A stretch of DNA of 64,000 nucleotides from Roseibium sp. Sym1 (GCF_027359675.1 NZ_CP114786.1:3818501-3882500); one strand, 5' to 3'. Shown: positions 44,772-55,515, counted from the stretch's first letter. Numbers and translations: made by a program. Notes: generated by a model not told the origin, from the sequence alone.

Positions 44772-46394
44772 TCAGACCCCCAGGTCCCGCAGGCCTTTCT
44801 CGAGCGTTTCGCGGGCGCTGTTCTCGGCAAAGGGGAAAGACGCGAAGAAAACTTCCGAGCTGATTGCCGGATCCGCCTGTTGCGCCCGTGCAAGCCATCG
44901 CCGTGCGTCGGCATCCTTGCCGACAAGGTGCGAGGTCAGCGCCGCGATCAGCGCGATATGCTTGTGTGCGCCGGGCATCAGCGCGGCTTTCACGGCAAGT
45001 TCCTGTGCCCTGTCCCTGTTGCCGAGCTGCAATTGCACCAGCGCGCGTGCCGACACCATGCCATAGGCGAGCGGGTCGAGCGGGCTGAGGTCCAGGGCCA
45101 GCGTGAGATCGGTATCGGCCTCATCCGCCTTGCCCGCCATCACGCTCACCAGCCCGCGTGTGTAGACGCCCTGCGCGAAACTGGGGCTGAGGCTCGTCGC
45201 CCGGTCGAACCAGGCGATCGACTCTTCCAGCCGTCCTTCGAGCCAGGAACATCGCCCGACATTGAAATGGGCAAAGGGATCGAGACGGTCGGTCTCCACG
45301 GCCTGCTGAGCCAGTGTGCGGGCCTGTTCCACCTCCGCCTCGGGGTCTTCGCCGAAGCGCATGAAGGCTGACTGAAAATGCGTGAAGGACAGCCCGCCCA
45401 TGGCGCCGGAAAAATAGCGGTCGCTCTCCAGCGATTGTGTGAACAGCGCAGCCGCGCGGGCGTTGTCCTGCCGATTGAAGCGGTACATGTGATCCAGACC
45501 CAGGTGGAAGCACGCCCATGCGTCGAGTTCTCCCGGAGCGCGTCTGCGCGCGATCCGCACTTCGTTCTGCGGGATCTGCACCGCCAGACTGGCGACCACA
45601 TGGCTTTCGATTTCCGGCCTGAGCTGGTGCAATTCGGTCAGGTTGCCGCGGTATTGTTCCACCCAGATCGTGCCGCCGCTGGTCATGTCGATCAGCGAGA
45701 CGCCGATTGTGACGCTTTCGCCCGATACTTCGACCGTGCCGGTGAGGCCGTAGCGCACGCCGAGCTGCCGGCCAATGGACAGCGGGTCCACATCGTGGCC
45801 GCGAAAGCGGAAGCTCGATCCGCGTGCGATGACGAACAGCCAGTGCAGGCGTGACAGATCCGCAATGATGTCGGCGGGCAGGGCATCCGCCACAATCTCA
45901 TGCCGACCCGGTTCGCCAAAATACTGGAACGGCAGGACGGCGATGGATGGCCGCCCGTCGCGCGCGCTCTTGAGCACGTCCTCGATTGCCGGGGCGGCCT
46001 GCTCTTCGGTCATCAGGCCGGACCTCGCCGGGCGGGGCTTTTCCAGAGTACCGGTTACCCCGGTTTCCGCGACAAACCGGAACCCCTTGCCATGGATGGT
46101 ACGGATGACTTTTTGCGCGCTGCCGGTGTCCCCGACGGCCCTGCGCGCCACCTTGATCCGCGCAGCCACCGCGGTTTCGGAGACGATCCGTCCGTCCCAG
46201 ACATGCTCGATCAGTTCGTCCTTGCTGACCATCCGGTCGCGGTTTTCCGCCAGCAGCAGCAGGAGGGAGAGCACCTGCGGCTCAATCGCCACACGTTCGC
46301 CGTTGTGGCGCAATTCGAAACGTGCGCCGTCCAGTTCATATCCGTCAAAGGTGAACACCAAGGCATCGGCTCGCGGCACATGTTCCCCTTTCAC
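44772..46394 (-). CDS. Winged-helix regulator with TolB-like and TPR domains (CadC-like)
   Basis: This 540-residue protein has an OmpR/CadC-type winged helix (residues about 12-110: [20 protein letters not shown], then [10 protein letters not shown]). A middle domain similar to TolB/FlgO follows ([14 protein letters not shown], then [10 protein letters not shown]). The C-terminal TPR-like helices contain [20 protein letters not shown]. No membrane helix is evident, unlike CadC. It diverges from the tautomerase gene and may control it. Confidence 0.83.
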   Translation of the reverse strand: MKGEHVPRADALVFTFDGYELDGARFELRHNGERVAIEPQVLSLLLLLAENRDRMVSKDELIEHVWDGRIVSETAVAARIKVARRAVGDTGSAQKVIRTIHGKGFRFVAETGVTGTLEKPRPARSGLMTEEQAAPAIEDVLKSARDGRPSIAVLPFQYFGEPGRHEIVADALPADIIADLSRLHWLFVIARGSSFRFRGHDVDPLSIGRQLGVRYGLTGTVEVSGESVTIGVSLIDMTSGGTIWVEQYRGNLTELHQLRPEIESHVVASLAVQIPQNEVRIARRRAPGELDAWACFHLGLDHMYRFNRQDNARAAALFTQSLESDRYFSGAMGGLSFTHFQSAFMRFGEDPEAEVEQARTLAQQAVETDRLDPFAHFNVGRCSWLEGRLEESIAWFDRATSLSPSFAQGVYTRGLVSVMAGKADEADTDLTLALDLSPLDPLAYGMVSARALVQLQLGNRDRAQELAVKAALMPGAHKHIALIAALTSHLVGKDADARRWLARAQQADPAISSEVFFASFPFAENSARETLEKGLRDLGV

Positions 46395-46528
46395 CGAAAA
46401 TCTTCATGAAAAGGTCAGTTATATTCATGCCTCCGTCAAGCATTGCCGGAAGAGGGGGCGTATCTCTTGGTCATCGGAGACAGCCGATCATGGCTTGCAC
46501 CGCTGAAACACCAACCAGGAGATTTGAA

Positions 46529-46753
46529 ATGCCTCTCGTAACGATTGATGTCATCAAGAACGTTTTCACCCCCGAACAGAAGCACGACCTGATCGAAAAG
46601 GTGACCGAAGCCATGGTTGCCGTGGAAGGCGAAGCCATGCGCCCGGTGACCTGGGTCCGCATCATGGAAGTCGAGCAGGGTGACTGGGCCATTGGCGGCC
46701 AGCGCCTCGGGGCAGCTGACGTCCACGCAATGTCGGGCAAGAAAGTCGCCTGA
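46529..46753 (+). CDS. 4-oxalocrotonate tautomerase family protein
   Basis: From the ATG at 46529, with AGGAGA upstream, the product has 74 residues. It begins [13 protein letters not shown], so the catalytic N-terminal proline is present after Met removal. It continues [22 protein letters not shown], typical of the tautomerase superfamily. Small homo-oligomeric tautomerases act on 2-oxo acids, often in aromatic catabolism. It diverges from the winged-helix/TPR regulator and ends before a strong terminator. Confidence 0.88.
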   Translation: MPLVTIDVIKNVFTPEQKHDLIEKVTEAMVAVEGEAMRPVTWVRIMEVEQGDWAIGGQRLGAADVHAMSGKKVA

Positions 46754-46782
46754 CCCTGACCAGGCTTCGGCGTCTTAACGTG

Positions 46783-46809
46783 AAAGCCCCGGCCGATGGC
46801 CGGGGCTTT
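46783..46809. terminator. Bidirectional intrinsic terminator
   Basis: AAAGCCCCGGCC and GGCCGGGGCTTT form a perfect 12-bp stem with a 3-base loop, followed by TCT on the plus strand and preceded by A-rich bases. It lies between the convergent tautomerase and serA genes and can serve both. Confidence 0.85.
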
Positions 46810-46831
46810 TCTATTCTGCGAGGCTGATCGC

Positions 46832-48076
46832 TCACACCCGGTTCAGCAACCGTGCCCGGATGGTGTTCGGCAGGGCGCGGATCTCTTCCAGGATGCTGAC
46901 CGGGTCCTCGACACGGCTGTCGACGTCCAGGACGACGTAACCGATGTCCTGGTGAGACTGCATGTACTGGGCGAAGATGTTGAGGTTGTGCCTTGTGAAC
47001 AGGTCGTTCAGCGTGCGCATGGCGCCCGGTGCGTTGTGGTGGACCTGGATGAAGCGCGTCGCCTCCGTGCCCTTGGGCAGTTGCACCTGCGGGAAGGAGA
47101 CCGCGCCGATCGTGGAGCCGACATCGGAATATTCCACCAGCCGCTTGGAGACTTCCTCGCCGATCCGGTCCTGGGCCTCTTCCGTCGAGCCGCCGACATG
47201 GGGCGTCAGGATGACGTTGTCGAGACCGCGCAGCGGCGAAACGAATTCGTCCTTGTTGGATTTCGGCTCGACCGGGAAGACGTCGATGGCGGCGCCGGCC
47301 AGGTGGCCGGATTTCAGCGCGGCGGCGAGGGCGTCGATGTCGACCACCTTGCCACGGGCGTTGTTGATGAGAAAACTGCCCTTCTTCATCTTGGCGATTT
47401 CATCGGCGCCGAACATGTTGCGGGTCGCTTCGGTGTCCGGGACGTGCAACGAGACGACGTCGGAGGCCTCCAGCAGGCTGTCGAGGCTCTCGGTCGGGAT
47501 GACATTGCCGTGCTGCAGCTTGTCGACCAGATCGAAATAGATCACCCGCAGGCCCATGGCCTCGGCCAGGTTGGAGAGCTGCGTGCCGATGTTGCCGTAG
47601 CCGATGATGCCGAGCGTCTTGCCGCGCACCTCGTGCGAGCCGGTGGCCGTCTTCAGCCAGCGGCCCTCATGGGCGGCGGAGGATTTCGGGAAGACACCGC
47701 GCATCAGCATGACGATCTCGGCGACCGTCAGTTCGGCAACCGAGCGGGTGTTGGAAAACGGTGCGTTGAAGACCGGAATGCCGCGGGTCAGGGTGCCGGT
47801 GAGATCGACCTGGTTGGTGCCGACGGAAAAACAGCCGACGGCCACGAGCGACTTGGCGGCTTCCAGGACTTCCTCGGTCACCTGCGTGCGCGAGCGGATG
47901 CCGAGGATCTGTACGCCCTGCAGCTTCTCGATCAGCGCGTCCTTTTCCAGCGCGCCGGCCAGGACTTCCACATTGGTGTAACCGTTCTTTTCAAGAACCG
48001 CGCGCGCGGTCGGCGAGATGCCTTCCAGCAGCAGCCAGCGGATCTGGTTTTTCGGCCGGGAGAGACCGTGCATCAT
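46832..48076 (-). CDS. serA: D-3-phosphoglycerate dehydrogenase
   Basis: This 414-residue enzyme, read from MMHGLSRPKNQIRWLLLEGI, catalyses the first step of serine synthesis. It has the NAD motif LGIIGYGNIGTQLSNLAE, NARGKVVDIDAL and the catalytic histidine in LTPHVGGSTEEAQ. A C-terminal ACT domain (FIQVHHNAPGAMRTLNDLF) is the serine-sensing part. The length equals the E. coli type. A longer in-frame start at 48223 would add 49 unconserved residues. The 3' end is duplicated as a remnant at 40740. Confidence 0.95.
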   Translation of the reverse strand: MMHGLSRPKNQIRWLLLEGISPTARAVLEKNGYTNVEVLAGALEKDALIEKLQGVQILGIRSRTQVTEEVLEAAKSLVAVGCFSVGTNQVDLTGTLTRGIPVFNAPFSNTRSVAELTVAEIVMLMRGVFPKSSAAHEGRWLKTATGSHEVRGKTLGIIGYGNIGTQLSNLAEAMGLRVIYFDLVDKLQHGNVIPTESLDSLLEASDVVSLHVPDTEATRNMFGADEIAKMKKGSFLINNARGKVVDIDALAAALKSGHLAGAAIDVFPVEPKSNKDEFVSPLRGLDNVILTPHVGGSTEEAQDRIGEEVSKRLVEYSDVGSTIGAVSFPQVQLPKGTEATRFIQVHHNAPGAMRTLNDLFTRHNLNIFAQYMQSHQDIGYVVLDVDSRVEDPVSILEEIRALPNTIRARLLNRV

Positions 48077-48219
48077 GGCGGAATGCCTTTTGATCTGTTG
48101 GTGTGGAGAGCGCTGATTCAGCGCCTTTGACGCGCGTGTCGTATACGCGCTCAGCCGTGTCGCGTCTAGGGTTGAACGAGGGAAAGGCCTGACCGCGCGC
48201 GCAACAAAAGCGTTTGGTT

Positions 48220-48552
48220 TCAATTCGGCGGCGTTTCGAGATCGGTTTTGAGCCGGTCGAGCAAATTGACGGCATTTTCCGCGTAGTCGCCGATCCAGCG
48301 ATCATGAATTTTCTTGATCGGCAGGGCGTTGAGATGATTCCAGCGCTCGCGGCCCTTGCGCTGGACGATGATCAGGTCCGCCGCCTCCAGCACCTTCATG
48401 TGCTGCATCACCGTGCAGCGGTCGAGATCGGGAAAGGCCGCGCACAGCGCACCGGTGGTTTGCGGCGCATCCTTCAGAAGATCGAGCAGGCGCCGCCGCC
48501 GGCCATCGGCCAGCGCCTTGAAAATCCTGTCCGAATCGTCCGTGCTTGACAT
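48220..48552 (-). CDS. ArsR-family helix-turn-helix regulator
   Basis: This 110-residue protein has an ArsR winged helix: RIFKALADGRRRRLLDLLKD, then a recognition helix in LDRCTVMQHMKVLEAADL. No metal-binding cysteine box is seen. It diverges from two SRPBCC genes with 57 bases between, the common ArsR-SRPBCC pairing, so it probably represses them. Confidence 0.87.
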   Translation of the reverse strand: MSSTDDSDRIFKALADGRRRRLLDLLKDAPQTTGALCAAFPDLDRCTVMQHMKVLEAADLIIVQRKGRERWNHLNALPIKKIHDRWIGDYAENAVNLLDRLKTDLETPPN

Positions 48553-48609
48553 GTTATATTTTTATAACATTAAATGCGTCCAGGCAAGAAGCAGCGAAAG
48601 TGCCAGGTC

Positions 48610-49056
48610 ATGAGCGATCCGGAGATCCGGCTGGAGAGGACGAGCAAGGCGCCGGTGGACCGGCTTTGGGAGACACTCGTCCGGCCGGCGCTGTGGTGGG
48701 GAGAGGACGTGCTTCTGGAGCCGCGCCCCGGTGGTTTGTTTCACGAGCCCTGGCGCGATGTGGAGGGGCAGCATCACACACGCGGCAAGGTGCTTGAGAT
48801 CGAACCGCCGCGGCTGCTGCGCCTGAGCTGGCGCGACGATGACTGGGACTTCGGGACGCAGGTGCGCTTCTCGCTGTCCGGGAAGGGGGAAGGCAGCCGG
48901 ATCCTGATGTGCCATTCGGGCTGGCAGGCGGCACCGGAGCCCCGTCAGGCCGGACTTCTGGACGATCATCGCGGCGGCTGGAACCATCATCTCGGCAATC
49001 TGGTCGCCTGCGCCGAGCAACGATCCTCAACACTGAAAGACGAGGTAGGGGCATGA
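48610..49056 (+). CDS. SRPBCC (AHSA1-like) family protein 1
   Basis: From ATG 48610, preceded by CCAGG, the product has 148 residues. LERTSKAPVDRLWETLVRP at the N terminus and GWNHHLGNL near the C terminus match AHSA1-like SRPBCC proteins, which form a hydrophobic ligand cavity. It is coupled to the next SRPBCC gene by an ATGA overlap and diverges from the ArsR gene. Ligand unknown. Confidence 0.82.
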   Translation: MSDPEIRLERTSKAPVDRLWETLVRPALWWGEDVLLEPRPGGLFHEPWRDVEGQHHTRGKVLEIEPPRLLRLSWRDDDWDFGTQVRFSLSGKGEGSRILMCHSGWQAAPEPRQAGLLDDHRGGWNHHLGNLVACAEQRSSTLKDEVGA

Positions 49057-49538
49057 CCAGGCCATCATTCCGGATCGCGGGCCGGATCGCGAAGCCGGTC
49101 TCCGAAGTGTTCGAGGCCGTCGTCAATCCGGACAGGCTGTCGGCCTATTTCACCACCGGCGGCGCGGACGGACGGCTGGAGACCGGCGTCACCGTTCACT
49201 GGGACTTTGCCGACTTTCCCGGAAGGTTCCCCGTCAGGGTCGCGCGGGTCGAAAAGGACAGGGAAATCGTTCTCAGCTGGGCCGCCCATGAAGCGGGCGA
49301 GGTGAGCTCCACCGGCAAGATGCCGGAGGCGGCGGGGTACGACACCACCGTCACGATGACGTTCGAAGCGCTCGAGGACGGCCGCACGCTGGTGACCATC
49401 AGCGAAGAGGGCTGGCGCGAGACCCCGGGCGCGGTGAAGGCCTCCTACGGCAATTGCGAAGGCTGGACCCAGATGCTCTGCGCCCTGAAGGCTTGGCTGG
49501 AGCACGGCGTGAACCTGCGCGAGGGGTTTTACCGGTAG
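49053..49538 (+). CDS. SRPBCC (AHSA1-like) family protein 2
   Basis: This 161-residue protein opens MTRPSFRIAGRIAKPVSEVF and ends in WTQMLCALKAWLEHGVNLR, the AHSA1 pattern. Its start overlaps the stop of the first SRPBCC gene. The pair probably forms one transcript under ArsR control. It is followed by the repeat region with the long C-run. Confidence 0.83.
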   Translation: MTRPSFRIAGRIAKPVSEVFEAVVNPDRLSAYFTTGGADGRLETGVTVHWDFADFPGRFPVRVARVEKDREIVLSWAAHEAGEVSSTGKMPEAAGYDTTVTMTFEALEDGRTLVTISEEGWRETPGAVKASYGNCEGWTQMLCALKAWLEHGVNLREGFYR

Positions 49539-49592
49539 GGCGGTCTGTGCTTGCTGCACACTCGGACCTCATCCAGAGGAGCCGCGTCAGCA

Positions 49593-49619
49593 CCCCCCCC
49601 CCCCCCCCCCCCCCCCCCC
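49593..49619. repeat. Homopolymer of 27 C
   Basis: An unbroken run of 27 cytosines lies 55 bases after the SRPBCC stop. It separates a half of a class 2 repeat (CATCCAGAGGAGCCGCGTCAGC) from a class 1 REP-like element. A run this long is rare in bacteria and may be a sequencing artefact or a hypervariable site. Confidence 0.9.
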
Positions 49620-49620
49620 G

Positions 49621-49771
49621 GCGTCATCCCGGACGCAGCGCAGCGGAGATCCGGGATCCACTCGTTCGCAGAGCCGTTGGAAAGGGCAAGGCTGCGCGGA
49701 CAGGCATTGCCCCTTGCGCCCGCTTCGCTGGTGGACATGTGGATTGGGTCCCGGCTCAGGGCCGGGATGAC
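49621..49771. repeat. REP-like palindromic element (class 1), intact
   Basis: It starts GCGTCATCCCGGACGCAG and ends GGGCCGGGATGAC. It is closely similar to 51892-52036 along its length, including GGACATGTGGATTGGGTCCC. It contains two uninterrupted GTCATCCCGG sites of the kind used by the IS110-type element. Confidence 0.75.
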
Positions 49772-49827
49772 CGTGGTGGGGAGGCGATGGGGAGCCTTGA
49801 AGATTGGAGGGCTGGTCGGCTGATCCC

Positions 49828-50652
49828 TCAGGCTGTGCCGGTAGGTGTGGCGGCCAGGTCCTCTAACCGCCCGGCCAGATCCCGAAGGACCGCGTCATCA
49901 TAGCCGAGCCCGAGATCCCGGCGCAGGAACCGCGTCAGCTCTTCTGCGTCCCGGATCTGCCACTCGCGGGCCTCGCCGTCCCCCACCAGCCGCGCGCGTC
50001 CGTCCAGGAAACTGAAGAAGCCTTCCTCCGTCAGCCGGTAGAATTTCAGGCTCCGGGCGAAGGGCATTTTCGGCGAAGCCGCGCACAGGAAATTGGCGCC
50101 CTCGATATCGGCGCGGCGCACGTCCACCCGGTCGAAGCCATAGAGCGGAAACCAGCGGTCCGCCGTCAGGCGCTCCAGCACATGTTCGCCGGAGGCGGCC
50201 TCGAAGCGGATGCGGTAGCTCTGGTCGCGGATCGGCTGGGGCTCTTGCGAGACCCGGACCGGTTCGGCCGGCGCCTGGCCGCCGAAGCCGGCATCGACCA
50301 GCCACTCGGCGCCGTCCAAAGTCACGACAAAGGCGAGGTGAGACCGGGCGCCGCCTTCCGCCGCGCCCTGGCGCACGCGGGCGAGCACCTGGCGCGCGGA
50401 AAACCCGAGAGCTTCCAGTGCTTCGCCAAGCAGCGAATTCAGCTCGAAACAGTAGCCGCCGCAACGCTCAACGACGAGTTTCCGCCAGAGACTGTCCGCG
50501 CCAAGCTCCGGCACCTGGCCCAGGAACGGCAGCACGTTCTCGAACGGGATCGCGCTGATCTGCGCTGCCTGAACCGACCTCAGGCCATCAAGATCGGCAG
50601 AGCAGGTTTCAAGGCCGATGCGCGTGAGATAGGCGGGGAGGTCGAAAGGCAT
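49828..50652 (-). CDS. nat: Arylamine N-acetyltransferase
   Basis: From ATG 50652, preceded by CAGGAGC, the product has 274 residues. The NAT triad is visible: Cys68 (ERCGGYCFELN), His105 (ARSHLAFVV) and Asp120 (LVDAGFGG). It transfers acetyl from acetyl-CoA to arylamines or hydrazines. A longer frame upstream reaches into the IS-flanking repeat and is unlikely. It lies next to IS110-type copy 1. Confidence 0.93.
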   Translation of the reverse strand: MPFDLPAYLTRIGLETCSADLDGLRSVQAAQISAIPFENVLPFLGQVPELGADSLWRKLVVERCGGYCFELNSLLGEALEALGFSARQVLARVRQGAAEGGARSHLAFVVTLDGAEWLVDAGFGGQAPAEPVRVSQEPQPIRDQSYRIRFEAASGEHVLERLTADRWFPLYGFDRVDVRRADIEGANFLCAASPKMPFARSLKFYRLTEEGFFSFLDGRARLVGDGEAREWQIRDAEELTRFLRRDLGLGYDDAVLRDLAGRLEDLAATPTGTA

Positions 50653-50735
50653 GGACGGCTCCTGAAAGGCTGGGAACGCTTGATGTAGGACGGAGCAGAG
50701 GTGTTGCCAAGGATGCCTGCCACACTCCGGCGTCA

Positions 50736-51686
50736 TCAACTCATTGCGCTCATTTCGTCTCTGATTTTTGCATTTAGGATGACGATGATCTTTCTCATGA
50801 GTGCGGAGATGGCTACGATAGGCTTCTTTCCGTTTTCAATAAGCCTTTGATAGAAGGCACTTAACGGTCCTTTTGCTCGCGATCCAGCCAGTGCGGCCAT
50901 AAAGACGCCTTTGCGAACTTCGGGTCGTCCTCCCCGCATTTTGCGGTAGCCTTTTAGGGTTCCGCTGTCTCTGGGGTGCGGCGCCAGCCCCGCGAGGGAA
51001 GCAGCCTGCCTTCGGGTTAGGGTACCCAGCTCTGGCATCGTTGCGAGCAAGGCAATGGCTGTCCGTTCCCCCACACCAGGCAAAGAACAGCAGATCTGCA
51101 TGCGTCGTGACAGGGTCTGGGAGGAGGCGATCAGGTCTTCGATCTCCTCGTCGATCCGGTCGATTTGCCTCTGCACACAGGCAATGACGGTCTTGAACGA
51201 TCTCACAAGTCTCCTGTTGTTGGCAGGGGCCTTCAAGCGATTGGTCTCGGCTATCTTGATCGCCATGAGCCCCTCCCGCCGGCTTACCAACGCAGCCAGC
51301 TCCCCTTGTGCCTCGTCTTTGGGTTGGAGCAGCGGGAGCTGTTTCCAGCGTTCTTCGCCATATTGAGCAAGTGCCTTGGCATCGATGGCATCGGTTTTTG
51401 CCAGCCGGCCGAAAGACTTAATGAACGCCTGGACCTTCAGGGTGTCGGCCCGGTGGCAGGCAACGCCTTGCGCTATCAGCTCACTCACCAGGAGAGCCTC
51501 GTGTCCGCCAGTGGGCTCGCACACAACCAGTGCGTCCGGACCAAAAGAGGCGACCAGTTTGGCGATCGCGTCCCGATTGTTGTCGATACTCGTCAGTCTC
51601 TGCTGTGTCTGATCAAAGACCACCAAAGTGTCTTTGGAAACATCAATACCGACCACATGGGACGGTGCACATTCAAGAACGCTCAT
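50736..51686 (-). CDS. IS110-family transposase, copy 1
   Basis: This 316-residue DEDD-type recombinase has VVGIDVSKDTLVVF (first Asp), CEPTGGHEALL (Glu), and KTDAIDAKALAQYG (Asp pair). The C-terminal Transposase_20 domain reads CCSLPGVGERTAIALL, with the catalytic serine region following (GTLTRRQAASLAGLAP). Its stop codon is completed by a base of the target site, so it lies one base outside the element boundary. The protein is identical to copy 2. Confidence 0.95.
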   Translation of the reverse strand: MSVLECAPSHVVGIDVSKDTLVVFDQTQQRLTSIDNNRDAIAKLVASFGPDALVVCEPTGGHEALLVSELIAQGVACHRADTLKVQAFIKSFGRLAKTDAIDAKALAQYGEERWKQLPLLQPKDEAQGELAALVSRREGLMAIKIAETNRLKAPANNRRLVRSFKTVIACVQRQIDRIDEEIEDLIASSQTLSRRMQICCSLPGVGERTAIALLATMPELGTLTRRQAASLAGLAPHPRDSGTLKGYRKMRGGRPEVRKGVFMAALAGSRAKGPLSAFYQRLIENGKKPIVAISALMRKIIVILNAKIRDEMSAMS

Positions 51687-51891
51687 GAAGATGGTATCCT
51701 GTTCATGCTTCGGATTGTTTGCGGGCGTGCGACCAGCGGCCCATCCAACTCTCCAAGCGGGAAAAGGAAGCGACAGAGAACCTTGATGACAACGGGTGAA
51801 AACCCTATCCCGGCTCGGTCGTCTGTCACTGGTCTCCCGGAATTGCAGTCCGGGAGACCAACCCCACTATAAAACCTCTTCAGACAAACAA
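50737..51891 (-). mobile_element. IS110-family element, copy 1
   Basis: This 1155-bp element has no obvious terminal inverted repeats, as usual for IS110. It is inserted in a REP-like palindrome: GCGTCAT lies on one side and TCCCGGACGCAG on the other, and removing the element restores GTCATCCCGGACGC. It carries one transposase gene and a noncoding left end with a likely bridge RNA. It appears identical to copy 2 (57121-58275) and lies in the opposite orientation. Confidence 0.9.
51712..51862 (-). ncRNA. Putative bridge RNA of IS110-type copy 1
   Basis: Located in the element's noncoding left end, this is the reverse complement of the copy 2 bridge RNA region. A hairpin GGTCTCCCGG.../...CCGGGAGACC lies at 51831-51859. 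The target-guide stretches CCGGGAT and GTCATC and the donor-guide stretches GAGTTGGAT and CAAACAAT follow in the same order. See copy 2 for the pairing. The prediction rests on complementarity, not on a covariance model. Confidence 0.65.
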
Positions 51892-52037
51892 TCCCGGACG
51901 CAGCGCAGCGGAGATCCGGGACCCACTCGTTTGCAGAGCCGTGCGAAGGGGCAAGGCTGTGCGGGCAGGCACTGCCTCTTGCGCCCGCTTCTCTGGTGGA
52001 CATGTGGATTGGGTCCCGGCTCAAGGCCGGGATGACG
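51892..52037. repeat. REP-like element (class 1), interrupted by IS110 copy 1
   Basis: This is the larger part of a class 1 element whose first bases (GCGTCAT) lie at 50731-50736 on the far side of the IS. It continues GCAGCGGAGATCCGGG, GGACATGTGGATTGGG, and ends GCCGGGATGAC. It is highly similar to the intact element at 49621. Confidence 0.75.
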
Positions 52038-52130
52038 GTGGAGGGGGAGGCGGTGCCACAAATGCAGGCGCGGCCGCTTGCCTTGAAGAAGAAGGTAGAG
52101 TGTGTACCCCGAAAAGCTCACCACACACCA

Positions 52131-52246
52131 CAGCGTCATCCTGAGGAGCCGCGTGAGCGGCGTCTCGAAGGAGCGGCAACTTGCCTCCGGAACCAAGCGG
52201 CGGATCCTTCGAGACGGGCCTGTCGGCCCTCCTCAGGATGACGCTG
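52131..52246. repeat. Class 2 palindromic element
   Basis: CAGCGTCATCCTGAGGA and TCCTCAGGATGACGCTG are perfect inverted ends. Inner arms CTCGAAGG and CCTTCGAG form a second palindrome. It lies between the interrupted REP element and the ilvN terminator; no gene is present in 52038-52290. Confidence 0.7.
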
Positions 52247-52290
52247 AACTTGTGGCCGTGCCAAACGCAAAGAAGGCGGCGAACGTAAAA

Positions 52291-52322
52291 AAAGACCCGC
52301 CGCATCCCTGCGGCGGGTCTTT
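52291..52322 (-). terminator. Intrinsic terminator of the ilvBN operon
   Basis: AAAGACCCGCCGCA and TGCGGCGGGTCTTT form a 14-bp perfect stem around TCCC. On the minus strand the stem runs into seven T residues. It lies 22 bases beyond the ilvN stop. Confidence 0.9.
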
Positions 52323-52344
52323 CAAAACGTCACAGGTGAGGGAC

Positions 52345-52917
52345 TTAAAGCCCCTCCGGCCCGCGCTGCACGGCGGCGACGCCGGTGCGGGAGACCTCGA
52401 CCAGGCCGAGCGGTTTCATGATCGAGATGAACTGCTCGATCTTGGAGGTGCGGCCGGTGATCTCGAAGACGAAATGCTCGGTGGTGGCGTCGATTACCGT
52501 GGTGCGGAAGGCATCCGCCAGGCGCAGGGCCTCCAGGCGCTTCTCGCCGGTGCCGGCGACCTTCACCAGGGCCAGTTCCCGCTCCAGCGGCTTGTCCTGG
52601 TTGATGCGCTTGGCGCGGACCGTCAGGTCGGTCACCCGGTGCACCGGCACCAGGCGGTCGAGCTGGTGGCGGATCTGCTCGATGATCATCGGCGTGCCGG
52701 TGGTCACGATGGTGATCCGCGACAGGTGCTTCTCGTGCTCGGTCTCCGACACGGTCAGGCTGTCGATGTTGTAGCCGCGGCCCGAAAACAGGCCGATGAC
52801 GCGGGCGAGCACGCCCGGTTCGTTGTCGACGAGAAGCGATAGCGTGTGGGTTTCGATTTCATTGCTGACTTCGGCCAGGAAATAGGCGGAAGGCGCATCA
52901 ACATTCTGGGCGTTCAT
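52345..52917 (-). CDS. ilvN: Acetolactate synthase small (regulatory) subunit
   Basis: This 190-residue protein has an N-terminal ACT domain (HTLSLLVDNEPGVLARVIGL, then RGYNIDSLTV) that binds valine for feedback control. A C-terminal domain begins near ERELALVKV. It activates and regulates the IlvB catalytic subunit. It follows ilvB by 26 bases and ends before a strong terminator. Full length. Confidence 0.96.
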   Translation of the reverse strand: MNAQNVDAPSAYFLAEVSNEIETHTLSLLVDNEPGVLARVIGLFSGRGYNIDSLTVSETEHEKHLSRITIVTTGTPMIIEQIRHQLDRLVPVHRVTDLTVRAKRINQDKPLERELALVKVAGTGEKRLEALRLADAFRTTVIDATTEHFVFEITGRTSKIEQFISIMKPLGLVEVSRTGVAAVQRGPEGL

Positions 52918-52943
52918 GACTTTTCTATCCTTGTGCCTGGCGC

Positions 52944-54719
<1,776 letters not shown>

Positions 54720-54842
54720 TCTTTTCGTCCTTGCAGTTCGCCTGGAGTGTCAGGCTTGGCTCTCGTCATTTGGTATCGGCCCGGCGTCTGCGGCGTCAAA
54801 GATCCGGCTCGCGAGGTGTGAAGCGGTGTCAGGTGGCGGGTA

Positions 54843-54868
54843 CAAAAAAAGGCCCCTCAGGGAGCCTT
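54843..54868 (-). promoter_or_regulatory. ilvB transcription attenuator (terminator hairpin)
   Basis: On the minus strand AAGGCTCC pairs with GGGGCCTT around CTGA, followed by a T-run. It lies about 125 bases before ilvB and about 30 bases after the leader peptide stop. That is the position of a ribosome-controlled attenuator. The competing antiterminator was not worked out in full. Confidence 0.75.
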
Positions 54869-54896
54869 GGTCGCGCGCCAGCTGGTCCGAACGGGA

Positions 54897-54953
54897 TCAT
54901 CCCGCCGCGGAGGCGCGCTTTCCTACTACGATTAGAATGAGCGACATCGACAT
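54897..54953 (-). CDS. ilv operon leader peptide
   Basis: An 18-residue frame, MSMSLILIVVGKRASAAG, is followed by TGA; an inner ATG would give 16 residues. It contains LILIVV, a run of all three branched-chain amino acids, then ends about 30 bases upstream of the terminator hairpin. AAAGGA lies upstream at about 13 bases. Ribosome stalling at these codons when branched-chain aminoacyl-tRNA is scarce should allow readthrough into ilvBN. This is the classic ilv attenuation design. Confidence 0.8.
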   Translation of the reverse strand: MSMSLILIVVGKRASAAG

Positions 54954-55376
54954 GTCGTCCCGGTCCTTTGATGCTGCAGGCCGAAAGGCCCTGGACGTGT
55001 GATGGGATCTCCCCGCAGTTCCCTGTCTAAAGCGCTGCCGGCAAGGTGTTGATCCTGCTGCAGCTTCCCTCGGGACCGGCACAGGCCCGTCACATCCGTC
55101 CGGGCTTGATGCGGCGCACCCTAGTGAGGCCTCCCGGACCGGTCAAGCCTTAATTTCATTTATTGCGCAAAACATTGCCGATGTTTCTGAAAGTTACGTG
55201 AGGCGCGTTGCATTTGTGCAATCGTTCCGCACAGGTCTCTTCACCGAAGACATGCGTTAACCGCATGGCCGTCTTGAGAAAAATTTGTCACAAAACCCAT
55301 TGCACCAGGCAAGGGAGCGGTATATACACCCGCAATCCGGCGCGCCGCTGATCTTAAGCGGTCAATCGCTGTTGAT
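54954..55376. other. ilv promoter region and spacer before tRNA-Lys
   Basis: No gene is seen. The leftward promoter of the ilv leader should lie in the first part. The stretch 55150-55330 is AT-richer, and the rightward promoter of the tRNA presumably lies there. I could not identify -35/-10 boxes with confidence. Confidence 0.4.
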
Positions 55377-55452
<76 letters not shown>

Positions 55453-55515
55453 TTTTCCCTTCTTGAAACTCAAACGGTAACTCATCGCAAAGATGCGTTT
55501 GGCTCCGCTGCGTGT

